This document shows, piece by piece, positions 46,045-58,480 of a DNA stretch of 64,000 nt; position 1 is the stretch's first letter; each line of letters starts with the position of its first letter. Under the pieces are notes generated by a model. The model ran no database searches. It saw only the letters and a list, made by a program, of their open reading frames with translations, and was not told the origin of the DNA. Both the position numbers and the translations under genes were made by a program. The stretch comes from Zea mays (lineage: Eukaryota > Streptophyta > Magnoliopsida > Poales > Poaceae): NCBI RefSeq assembly GCF_902167145.1, contig NC_050097.1, positions 167,740,923 through 167,804,922 of the forward strand, written 5' to 3'.

Positions 46045-46535
46045 AGATTTACGGAGCTCAAAAGTCGTTCCTAAGTGAATGCAGAGCTAAAAATTGCCGA
46101 AGCTACCAAAAAGTCGTTCTTAAGGGAGCGCAGCGTAAGTTTTGTCGAAGCTACAAAAAAGTCATTCCTAAGGGAGCGCAGTGTAAGTTTTCTGCTCAAA
46201 AGTCGTTCCAAAGGGAATGCAGAGCTAAATACCGCCGAAATATAAGGCGAAGAAGTTCAAAAGTCGTTCCTATGGGGATGCAGAACTTATATCGCCGAAA
46301 TAGAAGGTGAAGAAGTTCAAAAGACGTTCCTAAGGGGATGCAGAACTTACACCGAAAAATAAACGTGAAGCCAAAAAATAAACGGCAAAGAGATTCCAGT
46401 CGTTCCTAAGGGAATGCAGAGATTGTGTGTTCCAGAGTGGGAGTGTGACTATGTGTCTTCGGCATCATTATCATTTTGCATTATATCATCACATCATTTC
46501 GCATAGCATCACATCATACATCATATTGCATCAAT
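46045..46535. repeat. Gypsy C satellite zone between gag and aORF
   Basis: About seven to eight units with the core AGTCGTTCCTAAGGGAATGC (46055-46425) are followed by a CATCATATCAT-type tract (46470-46535). It is the reverse-strand equivalent of the zones in A and B. Confidence 0.88.
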
Positions 46536-46915
46536 GACACAAGAATGGAATACAGAGCCGATTTTCGGAAAATATTGTCAAAGTTACACGAGGTAAGCTT
46601 CGAATTACAGCTTCGTTAGTCTGCACACAAAAGAGGGATCTCTCTCTTTCTAAAGCATGGATATCTTTATTTTTACGGACCATAGATCTCCTTTCTTTAC
46701 GAAGCATGAAAAGAAGGAAATGTGTTTTTTCGCCGAAGGCTCAAAAACGGTATGTATGTAAGTTTCATGCATCGTAAAGAAACAAATTACAATAATTTAC
46801 ATATTCAATTTCAAAGTTACACACATCAAATATTATGGTTTCGTTACAATAAAAGCACAATGTCCATTCTAGTGTCTCTTACACTGGCCATTTAAAAATG
46901 TTTTTACAATAAGTG

Positions 46916-49900
46916 CTAGTCTTCTTTCAGGATTTTCTCCGCAACTTCATTTAGCAACTTATTGACGACTTCGTCAACAATAGATTCAGCCATATTAATG
47001 ATCTCCAGTGCTTCCTTCGTTTCTGGATCAGCCAGGGGATCGAACGGTTCCAGCGGCGGAGATAATTCAGCTGAAATAGGAAAACATTAATCAGTCTGAA
47101 GCCATAAAAACCAATACCGAAGCTAAAAGCCAAGAAACAATACATATACGTTTTTCGCGCTCTGCAGCTTCTTCAGCTTGTCTCGCTTCTATCCGGGCGT
47201 CATGGGTGTCTTTTTCACTTTTCTTTATAATTTTATGAGTCATCTCTCGGCCACCACTCACCAAGACATCATTATAGAATTTTCCGCCCATCAAGGTTGC
47301 TTCAGCTGAAGGATCCTTTGTGTCGTCTGTGGAGAAGGCAGCTTCGGCCTAGGCCATGGTCTTGATGTGATCACATCCCGCCTTCTCCAAGATAGCTGAA
47401 ATCCCCCGTGCACCAAAAAATGCACAAACATCCCCGCGATCACTTAAGATTTCTTCGAAGCTCTCGGCCTCCCCACTTATCCATTCAATAACGCCTTCGG
47501 GGTCACCTCGTATGAAGTTTTCTTCGGTAGAATAGGCGCCCACATTGGCAAAACTGGTTTTTATTTTCTTCACACAGTCCAAGGATTTTTAAAGCATCTT
47601 TCCTTGGATGTGCGAAGTTCTTCAACGTTTTTCTCTAAATGATTTTTCCAATATTTGCTGATTTCTCGGTTAGCTTCTACGAGCGCACATTTTTCTTTAG
47701 CTTCGGCCAGTTGCCTCTGAAGGTCTTCAATTTCAATCTTTTGGGCTTCGGCCTAGGCTTTGAAGCTAGCTTCATCTTCTTTGACTTTGTTAACCAGAGA
47801 GAATAAGATTTTGTCTTTTTCAAGACCTTCGTTTCTCAGTTCAATTACCTCTGAACGAAGGTTGTTCAGGGCCATTGTATAGCCTTCGTCCTCTATATTT
47901 TTCTGTGCCCTAAGGGCATTACTGAGAATCAAGCCCTACAAGTGGAGGAAAGAATAAGTATGACAAATAAAATACCTCATTTTCAAATTTATAGGTAGTT
48001 TTTATACCTTTATGCTATTTTATGCTAAGCTGTCAGCAAGTTCGTCCTTCGATAAAATCGAAAGACCGTCTTCCAGCTTTGGGAATCCGATGCTTTTACC
48101 TATCTCCCGGCAAACGAATATTTCTTTGTTATCCGGGAGACAGTACAAAAAATCTTCTTCGCCACTGCCATTGAACACTAACGCTCCCTTCGGATATTTC
48201 AATTTTTGGGCATAGTGTTGCGCTTCTAACATCTCTTCTTGGGATAGTACCTTTCCCGAAGCATGACGAATAATGTAGTCAATACTTTTGTTCGACGCTT
48301 CAGGACCAGGAGCTTCGATTTTTTCAATTGCAATCCGCTCTGTTGATTTTTCCTTAGGGTCAGCACGCTCCATCTCGGTGGGCATTGAAGGCCCAACTTC
48401 GGTTTCAGCTTGAATTGTTGCAGCTTCGATTTCTGCCTTCTTAGAATCAGCTTCGGGTTGCGCCTTGGAAGCTTCGGCAACTTTCCTTGTAGGAGCAGGG
48501 CTCAATGTTTTTGTTGTCTCTAACACAACATCCAGCACATTTGCCATCCTTCTCCTCTTAGGAGTTACGGCAGAACCCATTTGTACCTTCAGTGCTGTTG
48601 CCTCTATTGGAGGGCTCAAAATCTCTGGCATCTTCATTTTTTTCAATTTTTGGCTCTTCAACCTTATCAACCTTCGTTTCAACCAGCTCAACTGTAAGCA
48701 CCTTTGGCATTATAGCTGGCTCTTCAGTGCTCTATGCAGTCGGGACAGTTTCTTTTGTTTCGGTAGCAGAAGAGATCCCTGCGCCAAACTCAGGCACCAC
48801 GGCCGATTCAATGTAACGCGACCGGTGGGTAAGAACCTTCACCTTTTTGCCCTTCGGCACAGGCTCAGCTAGGGTGGCCGAAGCAGCAATTTTCCTCTTT
48901 TTCCCCTGTCCCCGCAGCAGGTAGCGGTAATCAGGGTATACGAAGCCGATGGCGTCAAAAACTCTGTTCAGTCTTTTCTTTCCCCGACCTCCGAAGCCTG
49001 CGGACAGAGCATTGTCTTCCGCCTTGGAATATGCTCCAAGCAATTCATCACTTGTAGCTTCGATACACTTCAGCCAGTCGTCGTTTGGCTCATCAAACTT
49101 CTCCCTGAACCTGAAGGTATACTTCAGCCGGACCAGTCCACCTTCGCTAGAGTCGATGGTGGTCTCCTTCGGCATTTCCCAGCTGTCTATAAGCAGCCAT
49201 ACCCTGAAGGCTATATGTTCCTGAATTAAATCTCTTGTCCCAATAAAGGAGCAAACAGTGCTGAAGGCCCTCTGACATGCTTCGACTGTCTCATCAATTT
49301 CTATCTTCGGCCTTCGAAGGCCGAAGTGAGACCAAATGGGGCGCATGATGACTTCCTTCATGTCTTCCCTCGCTTTCAAATCATTCTTCACATAAAACCA
49401 TTCTTCCATCCAAGCTCCGGGCCATCTCTTCCAAAACGTTGGCACCGGGTGGCTTGCGTTGGGGCGAGCGATAAATCCATAACAACCGAAGTTGTTGTGG
49501 TACTGCCCATGGCCTTCGTCTCATATAGAAGTTCGTGCATACTGCAGAAGCACTTCGCGCTTGGCTCTAGCCCTTGACTCCTTACTGCCCAGACAAAAAT
49601 CTCCATCCTTATTATAGCTTTGGGGTAATCTGATGGAGGAAGATCTGGTAGATTTTCAACACTTCAACTACAAACTTGCTCAAAGGGAATCGAAGCCCAG
49701 CCTTGAAGAAGCTTCGGTCAATTACAACTTCGTTTTCCTCAGGGGCAGGGACGTTGTTATCTCCACCAGCCCTTACAGTAGACATGTCCCAAAAGTACCT
49801 TCCTCTCATGTTCTCAAGATGACTCTGTTTTATGGTTTGATTTCCCAAAGATTGAATGACTTTTCCGCCAGGGCCGATCCTTAGAATCTTCATCCCCATT

Positions 49901-50113
49901 TTCCACATCATAGCTATCGCTGTCATCAGTATCTTCATATAAACCTTCCAGTATCTCTTTAGTAATTTTCTCTTTGTTTGTTTTTTCCATCGACTCAACA
50001 AATCCAGCAACATAAGGATCTACATCCTTCTTCTCCTCAAATAGCTTCGCCTCTTCAGTCAGCTTCATCTCCGCAATAACCTTCTTTTCCTCGGACATTT
50101 TTTCTCCAAACAT
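46916..50113 (-). pseudogene. Gypsy C antisense gene (aORF)
   Basis: Homologous to the B copy. The start is MFGEKMSEEKK at 50113 or the inner M at 50098. N-terminal acidic part, then FPLSKFVVEVLKIYQIFLHQ, RWPGAWMEEWFYVKND, GGLVRLKYTFRFREKF, KKRLNRVFDAIGFVYPDY, a Lys/Ala/Glu-rich linker, and IDYIIRHASGKVLSQEE. Intron 48007-47936 falls at the position of those in A and B. Exon 2 is coiled coil, and the last exon ends LLNEVAEKILKED before TAG at 46918-46916. Frameshifts near 49830, 49610 and 49400, and TAC-to-TAA in the exon 1 end (LAYNSLK in B). Confidence 0.78.
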
Positions 50114-50248
50114 GGTGAAAACGTGTCTTTTAAACCGAAACTCAGAGAGCTTGAAAATCTAGTGAGCGCTAGTGAGCAGGAGCTAAAAGATTGAGAAAAT
50201 AATGCAAATGGCAAAAGCAGCGTATCAAATGCAGCTGGTGTGAGTCCA

Positions 50249-50256
50249 TATTTATA
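50249..50256 (-). promoter_or_regulatory. TATA box of the antisense gene in gypsy C
   Basis: TATAAATA on the minus strand, about 145-160 bp upstream of the candidate starts. Conserved with A and B. Confidence 0.62.
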
Positions 50257-50396
50257 CGCCCAGTGCGCTGTAAATTGGAGGGCCCCGTCTGTCATTGATT
50301 ATTGCAATTCTAGCAAAGGGAAGGTGTTTTTTCGGACCTTCGGCTTAAGGCCTTCGTCCATATCGCAGTCTGAATTCGTTATCTTAACAAATTAGT

Positions 50397-50411
50397 ACTG
50401 CGAGGGGCTAC
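50397..50411 (+). other. Polypurine tract of gypsy C
   Basis: ACTGCGAGGGGCTAC directly before the 3' LTR. The same core is next to the 3' LTRs of A and B. Confidence 0.7.
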
Positions 50412-51081
50412 TGTTGGGGGCCTTCGTCTTCTGAAGGTCCTCAAAAACATGATCTAACAATGTTTCCCAAGTGTAATATATGAACAGGTACCTTCGGACT
50501 CGGGTTAAAACCATACACGATGTGAAAAGCATGGTCGAGACAAAGGCTGATGTTGCTCCGAAGTTACGCGCAAGAGAGCTTCGGCCCAATGGCGGAAAAA
50601 GGAACCGACTTAAAGGGCAAAAGGCTATCTAGTCCTCGTTGGGTTGTCCATAAGACAATAGTAAATATGAAGGGCATGAATGTAAATTTACGCAGGCTGT
50701 GCCCTGTGCCTATAAATAGATGAACAGTACCCCCGTACTGTTCACGCTGACTTGTATTCATTTGTGCGTCACGCTTGGACTTTTACCTTCTGTCAAGCCA
50801 AAGGTACAAATGTAATTCAATATTGTTTCTGTTTATCCATGTTAATATAAATAAGATATATTAATAATGTCATATGATTATTCATGTTGTCTCTTATATT
50901 TCATATGCTTCTTCTTTCATTAACATGTACTGCGATGATGAAGGTAAGCCCTTCATGACCTTCGTCTGAATATCATTATATCCTAAGGGAAATAATGCTT
51001 CGAAGGACAAAGGACTTTTAACCATTAACATTTGTGTTGCCTTGTTCTTAACTCATAGCATTTGAGAACAAGTCCCCAACA
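50412..51081 (+). repeat. Gypsy C 3' LTR
   Basis: Starts TGTTGGGGGCC and ends AGTCCCCAACA. TATAAATA is at 50711-50718. Confidence 0.92.
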
Positions 51082-51086
51082 AGCGG

Positions 51087-51579
51087 TTTGGTGAGTTCCC
51101 TTTCCCTCGTCTTCTTCTGCCCCTTCCTCCTTTTGTGTAACGAGCAAGTGTGATTTCATAGGGGATTGTGCCAATGGCGCCCTGTCTTTTGTTCCTTCCT
51201 AAGGATGTCATCATCAAGGCAGAGCAAAAGCGGAAGAGAGAGGCTGAGGCTGAGTCTTCGGTGGCACACCAGAAGTGTCACCATGCGAGGAATAAAGAGA
51301 AGAGGGTTGTGTGCCTCGCCCGTGTGGAGCCTAGTAAGAGTATTACTCAATCCAGCAACACGAAGTACATGACCTCTATTGCGTTCGAGAGGATGGAGGT
51401 CCTTGTGTTGCAGGGCGGCCCATCCCACCACAGGGACTTTGAGGTTAGCTCCAATGTTCAAGCCCAAGGTGGGGAGCTAGCCTCGAACCCTGTCATGCTC
51501 GCGGAGTCCTCCGGGCGCCGCCTGGAGGGCACCGAATCCGGTGATGACAAGGTTGGAGCGACGCTGGTGGCATCACGCC
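51087..51579 (+). pseudogene. H2 aORF, middle exons
   Basis: Exon 1 ends at 51090. Intron 51091-51161 (GTGAGT...AG, 71 bp, phase 0) follows. The next exon from 51162 is open to Copia-3 at 51580. It is Lys/Arg/Glu-rich (IIKAEQKRKREAEAESSVAH). The frame continues without interruption at 61358, beyond Copia-3, to about 61656, which supports the nesting. Confidence 0.68.
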
Positions 51580-52761
51580 TGAAAGTCACCTAGAGGGGGG
51601 GTGAATAGGCGTAATCTGAAATTTAGAACTTTAAACACACTACAAGCCGGGGTTAGCATTAGAACTTAAAACAAGTCCGGGAGAGATGGGGAAAACAAAT
51701 CAAATGGAAATCAAGCGAATGAACACGGTGATTTGTTTTTCCGAGGTTCGGTTCCAAAGAACCTAGTCCCCATTGAGGTGGTCACAAAGACCGGGTCTCT
51801 TTCAACCCTTTCCCTCTCTCAAACGGTCACTTAGACCGAGAGAGCTTTCTCCTTAATCAAACGAGTCACTTAGACCCCGCAAGGACCACCACACACTTAG
51901 GTGTCTCTTGCTTTGATTACAAGTCTCTTTGGAACAAGAATGAGGAAGGAAGAAAGTGATCCAAGCAACAAGAGCACAAAAGAACACGAACACACACTCT
52001 GTCAAGTCACTAGGTGGTTGGAATGAATTTGGGACTTGGAGAGGCTTTGATCTTTTGAATTGTGTTTAGGATTGAATGCACTAGCTCTTGTATTGAATGA
52101 GAACTTCAGAAAACTTGTATGCTTGGAGTTGTGGTGGTTGGGGGTATTTATAGCCCTCAACCACCAAAGCAACCGTTGGGGAAGGCTGCTGGCGATGGGC
52201 GCACCGTACAGCCCGGTGCGCCAACGGACAGGTACTGTTCACTTTCCGGTGCGCCGCCACGTCACCCAACCGTTAGGGTTCTAGAGCATTCGACCGTTGG
52301 CATCGTTGTCTTCTTGTGGCACCGGACAGTCTGGTGCTACACTGGATACTATCTGGTGCACCTCTGACTCTGTGGCTCTGACTCTGCGCGCACTGTTCCT
52401 CTGTCAGCAGCTTTTGCACTCGACCATTGCGCGAGTTAGTCGTTGCTCCGCTGGCACACTGGACAGTCCGACGAATTATAGCGGAGTGCGTCTGCCGAAA
52501 CCCGAGAGTGGCTGGTTCAACCCTGTACGGGCCTGGTGCACCGGACACTGTCCGGTGGCACACCGGACAGACCAGAGCACACTTGGTTTCTTTTGCTCCT
52601 TCAAATTGGATCCCTAACTTGAATATTTATTGGTTTATGTTGAACCTTTATGCACCTATAGAACATGTATTCTAGAGCAAACTAGTTAGTCCATTTATTT
52701 GTGTTGGGAATTCAACCACCAAAATTAATTGTAGGAAGAGGTTAACCCTATTTCCCTTTCA
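51580..52761 (-). repeat. Copia-3 3' LTR
   Basis: Starts TGAAAGTCACC and ends CCCTTTCA. TATAAATA on the minus strand at 52145-52152. GGACAGTCCGG-type palindromes are present but several are decayed. Confidence 0.9.
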
Positions 52762-53696
52762 ATCTCCCCCTTTTTGGTGATTGATGCCAACACAAACCAA
52801 AGCAAATATATAAAGTGCAGAAATGAACTAGTTTGCATAAGGTAAGTGCATAGGTTACTTGGAATTAAACCAATTGATAATCTTACTAGATATGAATGGA
52901 TTGCTTTCTTTTATTTAATATTTCGGACCACATTTGCACCAATTTTTTTGTTTTTGCAAGTCTTTTTGGAAAATCTTTTCAAAAGTATTTTGCAAATAGT
53001 CAAAGGTATACAAATGAGATTGCATGAAGCATTTTCAAGATTTGAAATTTCTCCCCTATTTCAAATGCTTTTCCTTTGACTAAACAAAACTCCCCATGAA
53101 TGAAATTCTCCTCTTAGTTTTCAAGAGAGTTTTAATAGATACCAACTTTGAAAATCTACCTTTAAATATACCTAATTGAAGAAATTGTTATTGCAAGATA
53201 CCAATTGAAGTTTAAAACAATACCAATTGAGATTTTGCTTTCTCAAGATAAAGACAACAATTGAGATATTGCCATGACATAGATACCAATGAAAAATATC
53301 AATTAAAGCTTTATTTTGAAAATTTTGAAATTGGTGGTGCGGTCCTTTTGCTTTGGGCTTAATATTTTCTCCCCCTTCGGCATTAATCGCCAAAAACAGA
53401 GACGTTGAGAGCCCCCAATACTTTCTCCCCATTGGTACAAGTAAATAAGAGTGAAGGATTATACCAATTGAGAGTGTGGAGGAATAACAACAAAGGGTAC
53501 TTGATATCGTCAGAGTTGGAGTGGAAGCCTTGTGTTTGCCGAATACTCCATTTCCCTTTCAATCTACGACTAAGTATAGAAATATACTTGGAAACACATT
53601 AGTCGTAGCCTTGGCATAAATAATAAGAAATATGCATTTGTACCAAATGAAGGAGATATGATCAAAGGTATATAAATGAGCTATGTGTGAAATGTT
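52762..53696 (-). other. Copia-3 3' non-coding zone with multiple polypurine tracts
   Basis: The PPT is the minus strand of 52762-52777. Further tracts lie near 53051, 53089, 53370 and 53423. No gene seen. Confidence 0.75.
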
Positions 53697-54908
53697 TCAA
53701 TCAAAATTCAGCGAATCAAGTATATTTAGCTCATTCCTAAGTTTGTTGAAGGTTTTCTCATCTAATGGCTTGGTAAAGATATCAGCTAATTGATTCATGG
53801 TGTTGACATAAGCTATTTCGATATCCCCCCTTTGTTGGTGATCCCTCAAAAAGTGATACCAAATGTCTATGTGCTTAGTGCGGCTGTGTTCAATAGGATT
53901 ATTCGCCATGCGGATTGCACTCTTATTGTCACATAGGAGAGGAACTTTGCTCAATTTGTAGCCATAGTCCCTTAGGGTTTGCCTCATCCAAAGTAATTGC
54001 GCACAAAAATGTCCTGTGGCAATGTACTTGGCTTCGGCGGTGGAAAGAGCTACGGAGTTTTGTTTCTTTGAAGCCCATGACACCAGGGATCTCCATAGAA
54101 ACTGACAAGTCCCTAATGTGCTCTTCCTGTCAATTTTACACCCTGCCCAATCGACATCAGAATATCCTATTAAATCAAAGGTGGATCCCTTGGGGTACCA
54201 AAGCCCAAACTTAGGACTGTAAACTAAGTACCTCTCGATTCTCTTCACGGCCCTAAGGTGAACTTTCTTAGGATCGGCTTGGAACCTTGCACACATACAT
54301 ACAGAAAGCATAATATCCGATTGAGAGGCACATAAATAGAGTAAAGATCCTATCATCGACCGATATAGCTTTTGATCTATGGATTTACCTCCCGTGTCGA
54401 GGTCAAGATGCCCATTGGTTCCCATGGGTGTCTTGATGGGTTTGCCATCCTTCATCCCAAACTTCTTAAGTATGTCTTGAATGTACTTTGTTTTGCTGAT
54501 GAAGGTGCCCTCTTGGAGTTGCTTGATTTGAAATCCAAGGAAATACTTTAACTCCCCCAGCATAGACATCTCTAATTTTTGAATCATGATCCTACTAAAC
54601 TCTTCACAAGTTGACTTGTTAGTAGACCCAAATATAATATCATCAACATAAATTTGGCATACAAACAAACCTTTGGCAACAGTTTTAGTAAAGAGAGTAG
54701 GATTGGCTTTACCAACTTTGAAGCCATTAGTGATAAGAAAATCTCGCAGGCATTCATACCATGCTCTTGGAGCTTGTTTGAGCCCATAAAGCGCCTTTGA
54801 GAGTTTATTAACATGGTTAGGGTACTCACTATCTTCAAAGCCGGGAGGTTGCTCAACATAGACCTCTTCCTTGATTGGTCCATTGAGGAAGGCACTTTTC
54901 ACGTCCAT
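53697..54908 (-). CDS. Copia-3 RT-RNase H open frame, 403 codons
   Basis: The longest intact pol segment in the window. It starts at [20 protein letters not shown] and keeps frame to the natural stop. RT active site YVDD at 54639-54650 ([10 protein letters not shown]). RNase [52 protein letters not shown], then the end region [19 protein letters not shown]. Some conserved residues look altered (AEAEYI to AEAKYI, SDADWAG to SDVDWAG). The upstream RT start is missing, so this is not a functional gene on its own; the M is only the first in frame. Confidence 0.8.
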   Translation of the reverse strand: MDVKSAFLNGPIKEEVYVEQPPGFEDSEYPNHVNKLSKALYGLKQAPRAWYECLRDFLITNGFKVGKANPTLFTKTVAKGLFVCQIYVDDIIFGSTNKSTCEEFSRIMIQKLEMSMLGELKYFLGFQIKQLQEGTFISKTKYIQDILKKFGMKDGKPIKTPMGTNGHLDLDTGGKSIDQKLYRSMIGSLLYLCASQSDIMLSVCMCARFQADPKKVHLRAVKRIERYLVYSPKFGLWYPKGSTFDLIGYSDVDWAGCKIDRKSTLGTCQFLWRSLVSWASKKQNSVALSTAEAKYIATGHFCAQLLWMRQTLRDYGYKLSKVPLLCDNKSAIRMANNPIEHSRTKHIDIWYHFLRDHQQRGDIEIAYVNTMNQLADIFTKPLDEKTFNKLRNELNILDSLNFD

Positions 54909-56900
54909 TTGATAGAGCTTAAAGCCATGATAAGTAGCATAGGCAAGTAATATACGAATTGACTCAAGCCTAGCTACGGGTGCTTAAGTTTCATCTTGCT
55001 TGTTGGGGAATACCCATTTGGTACCTACAACATTTTGATTAGGACGTGGAACTAAATGTCATACCTCATTCCTCGTGAAGTTGTTGAGTTCCTCGTGCAT
55101 TGCCAGCACCCAATCTGGATCCCTTAGAGCATCCTCTATCCTGTATGGCTCAATAGAGGACACAAAAGAGTAATGTTCACAGAAATGTGCAACTCGAGAT
55201 CTAGTGGTTACCCCCTTATGAATGTCACCAAAGATAGAGTTGATGGGGTGATCTCTTTGAATTGCTTGGTGGACTCTTGGGTGTGGCGGTCTTTGACCCT
55301 GAATCTCTTGATCATCTTCCTTGTCTTTATCATTATCATCTCCCCCTTAATCATTGTCTTCCTCTTGAGGTGGCTCATCCTCTTGATCTTCATCTTCATC
55401 ATTTTGAGCCCTATCCTCGTCTTGAGTTGGTGGAGATGCTTGATTGGAAGATGACGGTTGATATTGTGCTTGTGTGGGCTCTTCGGATTCCTTAAGACAC
55501 ACATCCCCAATGGACATGTTCCTTAGCATGACGCACGGAGCCTCTTCATCATCTAGCTCATCAAGATCAAATTGCTCCACTTGGGAGCCATTAGTCTCAT
55601 CAAAGACAATGTCACAAGAAACCTCAACTAATCCAATGGATTTGTTGAAGACTCTATATGCCCTTGTGTTTGAGTCATAACCAAGTAAAAAGCCTTCTAC
55701 AGCCTTAGGAGCAAATTTAGATTTTCTACCTCTTTTAACAAGAATAAAAGATTTGCTTCCAAAGACTCTAAAATATGAAACATTGGGCTTTTTACCAGTT
55801 AGGAGTTCGTATGATGTCTTCTTGAGGATTCGGTGAAGATATAACTGGTTGATGGAGTAGCAAGCAGTGTTGATTGCTTCCGCCCAAAACTGGTTCGGTG
55901 TCTTGTACTCATCAAGCATGGTTCTTGCCATATCTAGTAGAGTTCTATTCTTCCTCTCCACTACACCATTTTGTTGTGGTGTGTAGGGAGAACTCATGCT
56001 TGATGCCCTCATCCTCAAGAAAGCCTTCAATTTGTGAATTCTTGAATTCCGTCCCATTATTGCTTCTTATCTTTTTTATCCTTAATCCGAACTCGTTTTG
56101 AGCTCGTCTTAAGAATCACTTTAAGGTCTCTTGGGTTTGAGATTTTTCCTACAAAAAGAATACCCAAGTGAAGCGAGAATAATCATCCACAATGTAAGCT
56201 ATCGAGCCGAATAAATCCATGTGAAGTAGCTCGAGCGGCCTGTGAGTCGTTATGATGTTCTTGTGTGGATGGTGGGCACCAACTTGCTTCGCTGCTTGGC
56301 GTGCGCTACAAACCCTGTCTTTCTCAAAATGAACATTTGTTAGTCCTAAAATGTGTTCTCCCTTTAGAAGTTTGTGGAGATTCTTCATTCCAACATGGGC
56401 TAGTTGACGATGCCAGAGCCAACACATATTAGTCTTAGCAATTAAGTAAGTGTCTAGTTCAGCTAGATTAAAATAAACTAAGTATAGCTGACCCTCTAGC
56501 ACTCCTTTAAAAGCTATTGAATCATCACTTCTTCTAAAGACAGTAACACCTATATTAGTAAAAAGACAATTGTAGCCCATTTTACACAATTGAGAAACAA
56601 AAAGCAAATTGTAATCTAAAGAATCTACAAGAAAAACATTGGAAATAGAATGGTCAGGTGCTATAGCAATTTTACCCAAACCTTTGACCAAACCTTGGTT
56701 TCCATCCCCGAATGTGATAGCTCGTTGGGGATCTTCGTTTTTCTCGTAGGAGGAGAACATCCTTTTCTCCCCTGTCATGTGGTTTGTGCATACGCTATCG
56801 ATTATCCAACTTGAACTCTTCGTTTTTCTCGTAGGAGGAGAACATCCTTTTCTCCCCTGTCATGTGGTTTGTGCATACGCTATCGATTATCCAACTTGAA
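54909..56900 (-). pseudogene. Copia-3 pol, upstream part (integrase and start of RT), broken
   Basis: Preintegrase (FVSQLCKMGYNCLF; LWHRQLAHVGMKNLHKLLKG), integrase (YTPQQNGVVERKNRTLLDMA at about 55985-55925; FWAEAINTACYSINQLYLHR), acidic linker. Two deletions against Copia-1: about 85 bp near 54993 (GTTTCAT joined to CTTGCTTG), and about 35 bp near 56192 in the integrase (CCACAATGTAAGC). An 85-bp tandem duplication sits at its 5' end. Confidence 0.82.
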
Positions 56901-56901
56901 C
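56732..56901. repeat. 85-bp tandem duplication in Copia-3
   Basis: Two copies in direct contact, 56732-56816 and 56817-56901, each starting TCTTCGTTTTTCTCGTAGGA, apparently identical. Copia-1 and Copia-2 have one copy. Confidence 0.9.
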
Positions 56902-56930
56902 CACTGGATGCATAAACCTACAAAACAATT

Positions 56931-57743
56931 TTAGGCCTTGTTCTTAGGTACCCAAACAGTCTTGTGTCCTTTGATGTTAGAAACAAGCACCTTGGGTACC
57001 CAAACACAAGTTTTGGAGCTCTTGTGTTTGCCTCCAACATATTTGACAACTACTTTGCCTGATTTATTAGTAAGCACATATGATGCATCAAAAGTCTTAA
57101 AAGAAACATTATGTTCATTTGATGCAGCAGGAATTTTCTTTCTAGGCATTTTAACATGTGTGGTATGCCTAGAGCTAGAAGCCTCATTTTTATACATAAA
57201 AGCATGATGAGAAACAATATGAGGTTTCCTAGAATGAATCTTCCTAATTTTGTGCTCATTATAATTAGCTGGATATAAAATGTAGCCTTCATTATCCTGA
57301 ACCATGGGTGCCTTGCCCATTACAAAATTAGACAATCTTTTAGGGGCATTAAGCTTGACATTGCTCCCCTGTTGGAAACCAATGCCATCCTTAATGCCAG
57401 GGCGTCTCCCATTATAGAGCATGCTTCTAGCAAATTTAAACTTTTCATTTTCAAGTTCATGCTCATTGATTTTAGCAGTTAATTTAGCTATGTGATCATT
57501 TTGTTGTTTAATCATAGTAAAGTGATCATCAATAGCTTCTACATTAACATCTCTACATCTAGTACAAATAGAAACATGATCGACAATAGATGTAGATGGT
57601 TTGCATGTTTTTAATTCCTCAATCTTAGCATTTAAACTAGCATTTTCATTTCTAAGACAGATAATTGAATCATTGCAAACTTTTAAATTTTCAACCTTAG
57701 AAATTAAACTAGCATTCTCAGTTCTACGACTTCAAATAGAGTC
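56931..57743 (-). pseudogene. Copia-3 gag tail, downstream of the solo LTR
   Basis: Matches the gag-tail regions of Copia-1 and Copia-2 (ARSMLYNGRRPGIKDGIGFQ; KVLVSNIKGHKTVWVPKNKA at its end). Open from 57515 to 56931. It joins the upstream gag at the ATGAC target of the solo LTR. Confidence 0.8.
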
Positions 57744-57748
57744 ATGAC

Positions 57749-58415
57749 TGTTGGGGGCCTTCGGCTTTCGAAGGTCCTCAAAAACATGATTTAACAATGT
57801 TTCTGGAGTAAAGTACATTAACATGTATCTTCGGACTTGGATCAAAGCCACAGTATGAAGAAGCACAAGGAACACGAAGGCTGGCGCAGAGCCGAAGCTG
57901 TGTGTAGAAGAGCTTCGGGAGAACGGCGGAAAAGGAAACCGACTTAAAGATGAAAAGCCAGATTAGACCTCGAAGAATTATCGTAGAGTTATTGATAAAC
58001 GTGAAGGGCATTAATGTAATTTTGTATGGGCTGCGACCCGTGCTTATAAATAGGTGAACAGTATCCCGCACTGTTCACGCTGATTTGGCATTGGCTTTTG
58101 CGTCACGCTTGTACTTTTATCTTCTCACGAGCTGAAGGTACATTTGTAATTTGATATCATTTCTATTTTTCCATCATAATAAAATGGAAATGAGTCGACA
58201 ATAATACACAACTGTTTATGTTATCTTTTATGTTTCATTTGATTCCTTCTTCATTATTATATGTTATGTTGATGAAGGTATGTCCTTCATAACCTTCGTC
58301 CGAAAATCATTATATCCTTAGGGAAATAATGCTTCAAAGGACAAAGGATATTAACATTTAACATTTTGTGTTGCCTTGTTCTTGATTCATAGCATTTGAG
58401 AACAAGTCCCCAACA
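57749..58415 (+). repeat. Solo gypsy LTR in Copia-3
   Basis: Starts TGTTGGGGGCC and ends AGTCCCCAACA. Exact TSD ATGAC on both sides (57744-57748 and 58416-58420). TATAAATA at 58045-58052. The internal part and second LTR are gone, the usual product of LTR-LTR recombination. It belongs to the gypsy C LTR type but is diverged from it. Confidence 0.95.
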
Positions 58416-58480
58416 ATGACAAATGCTAAGCTCTTTGGTTAGGTTTTCACAATTTTCTACTTCTTGAGCATAAGCATTTT

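Larger units (their letters stand above)
43664..51081 (+). mobile_element. Gypsy C: complete gag + antisense-ORF LTR element
   Basis: LTRs 43664-44334 and 50412-51081. TSD AGCGG on both sides (43659-43663 and 51082-51086), exact. PBS 44336-44348, gag on + (44395-45606), satellite zone, aORF on the minus strand (50113-46916), PPT 50397-50411. No pol domains. It is inserted into the H2 aORF. Confidence 0.93.
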
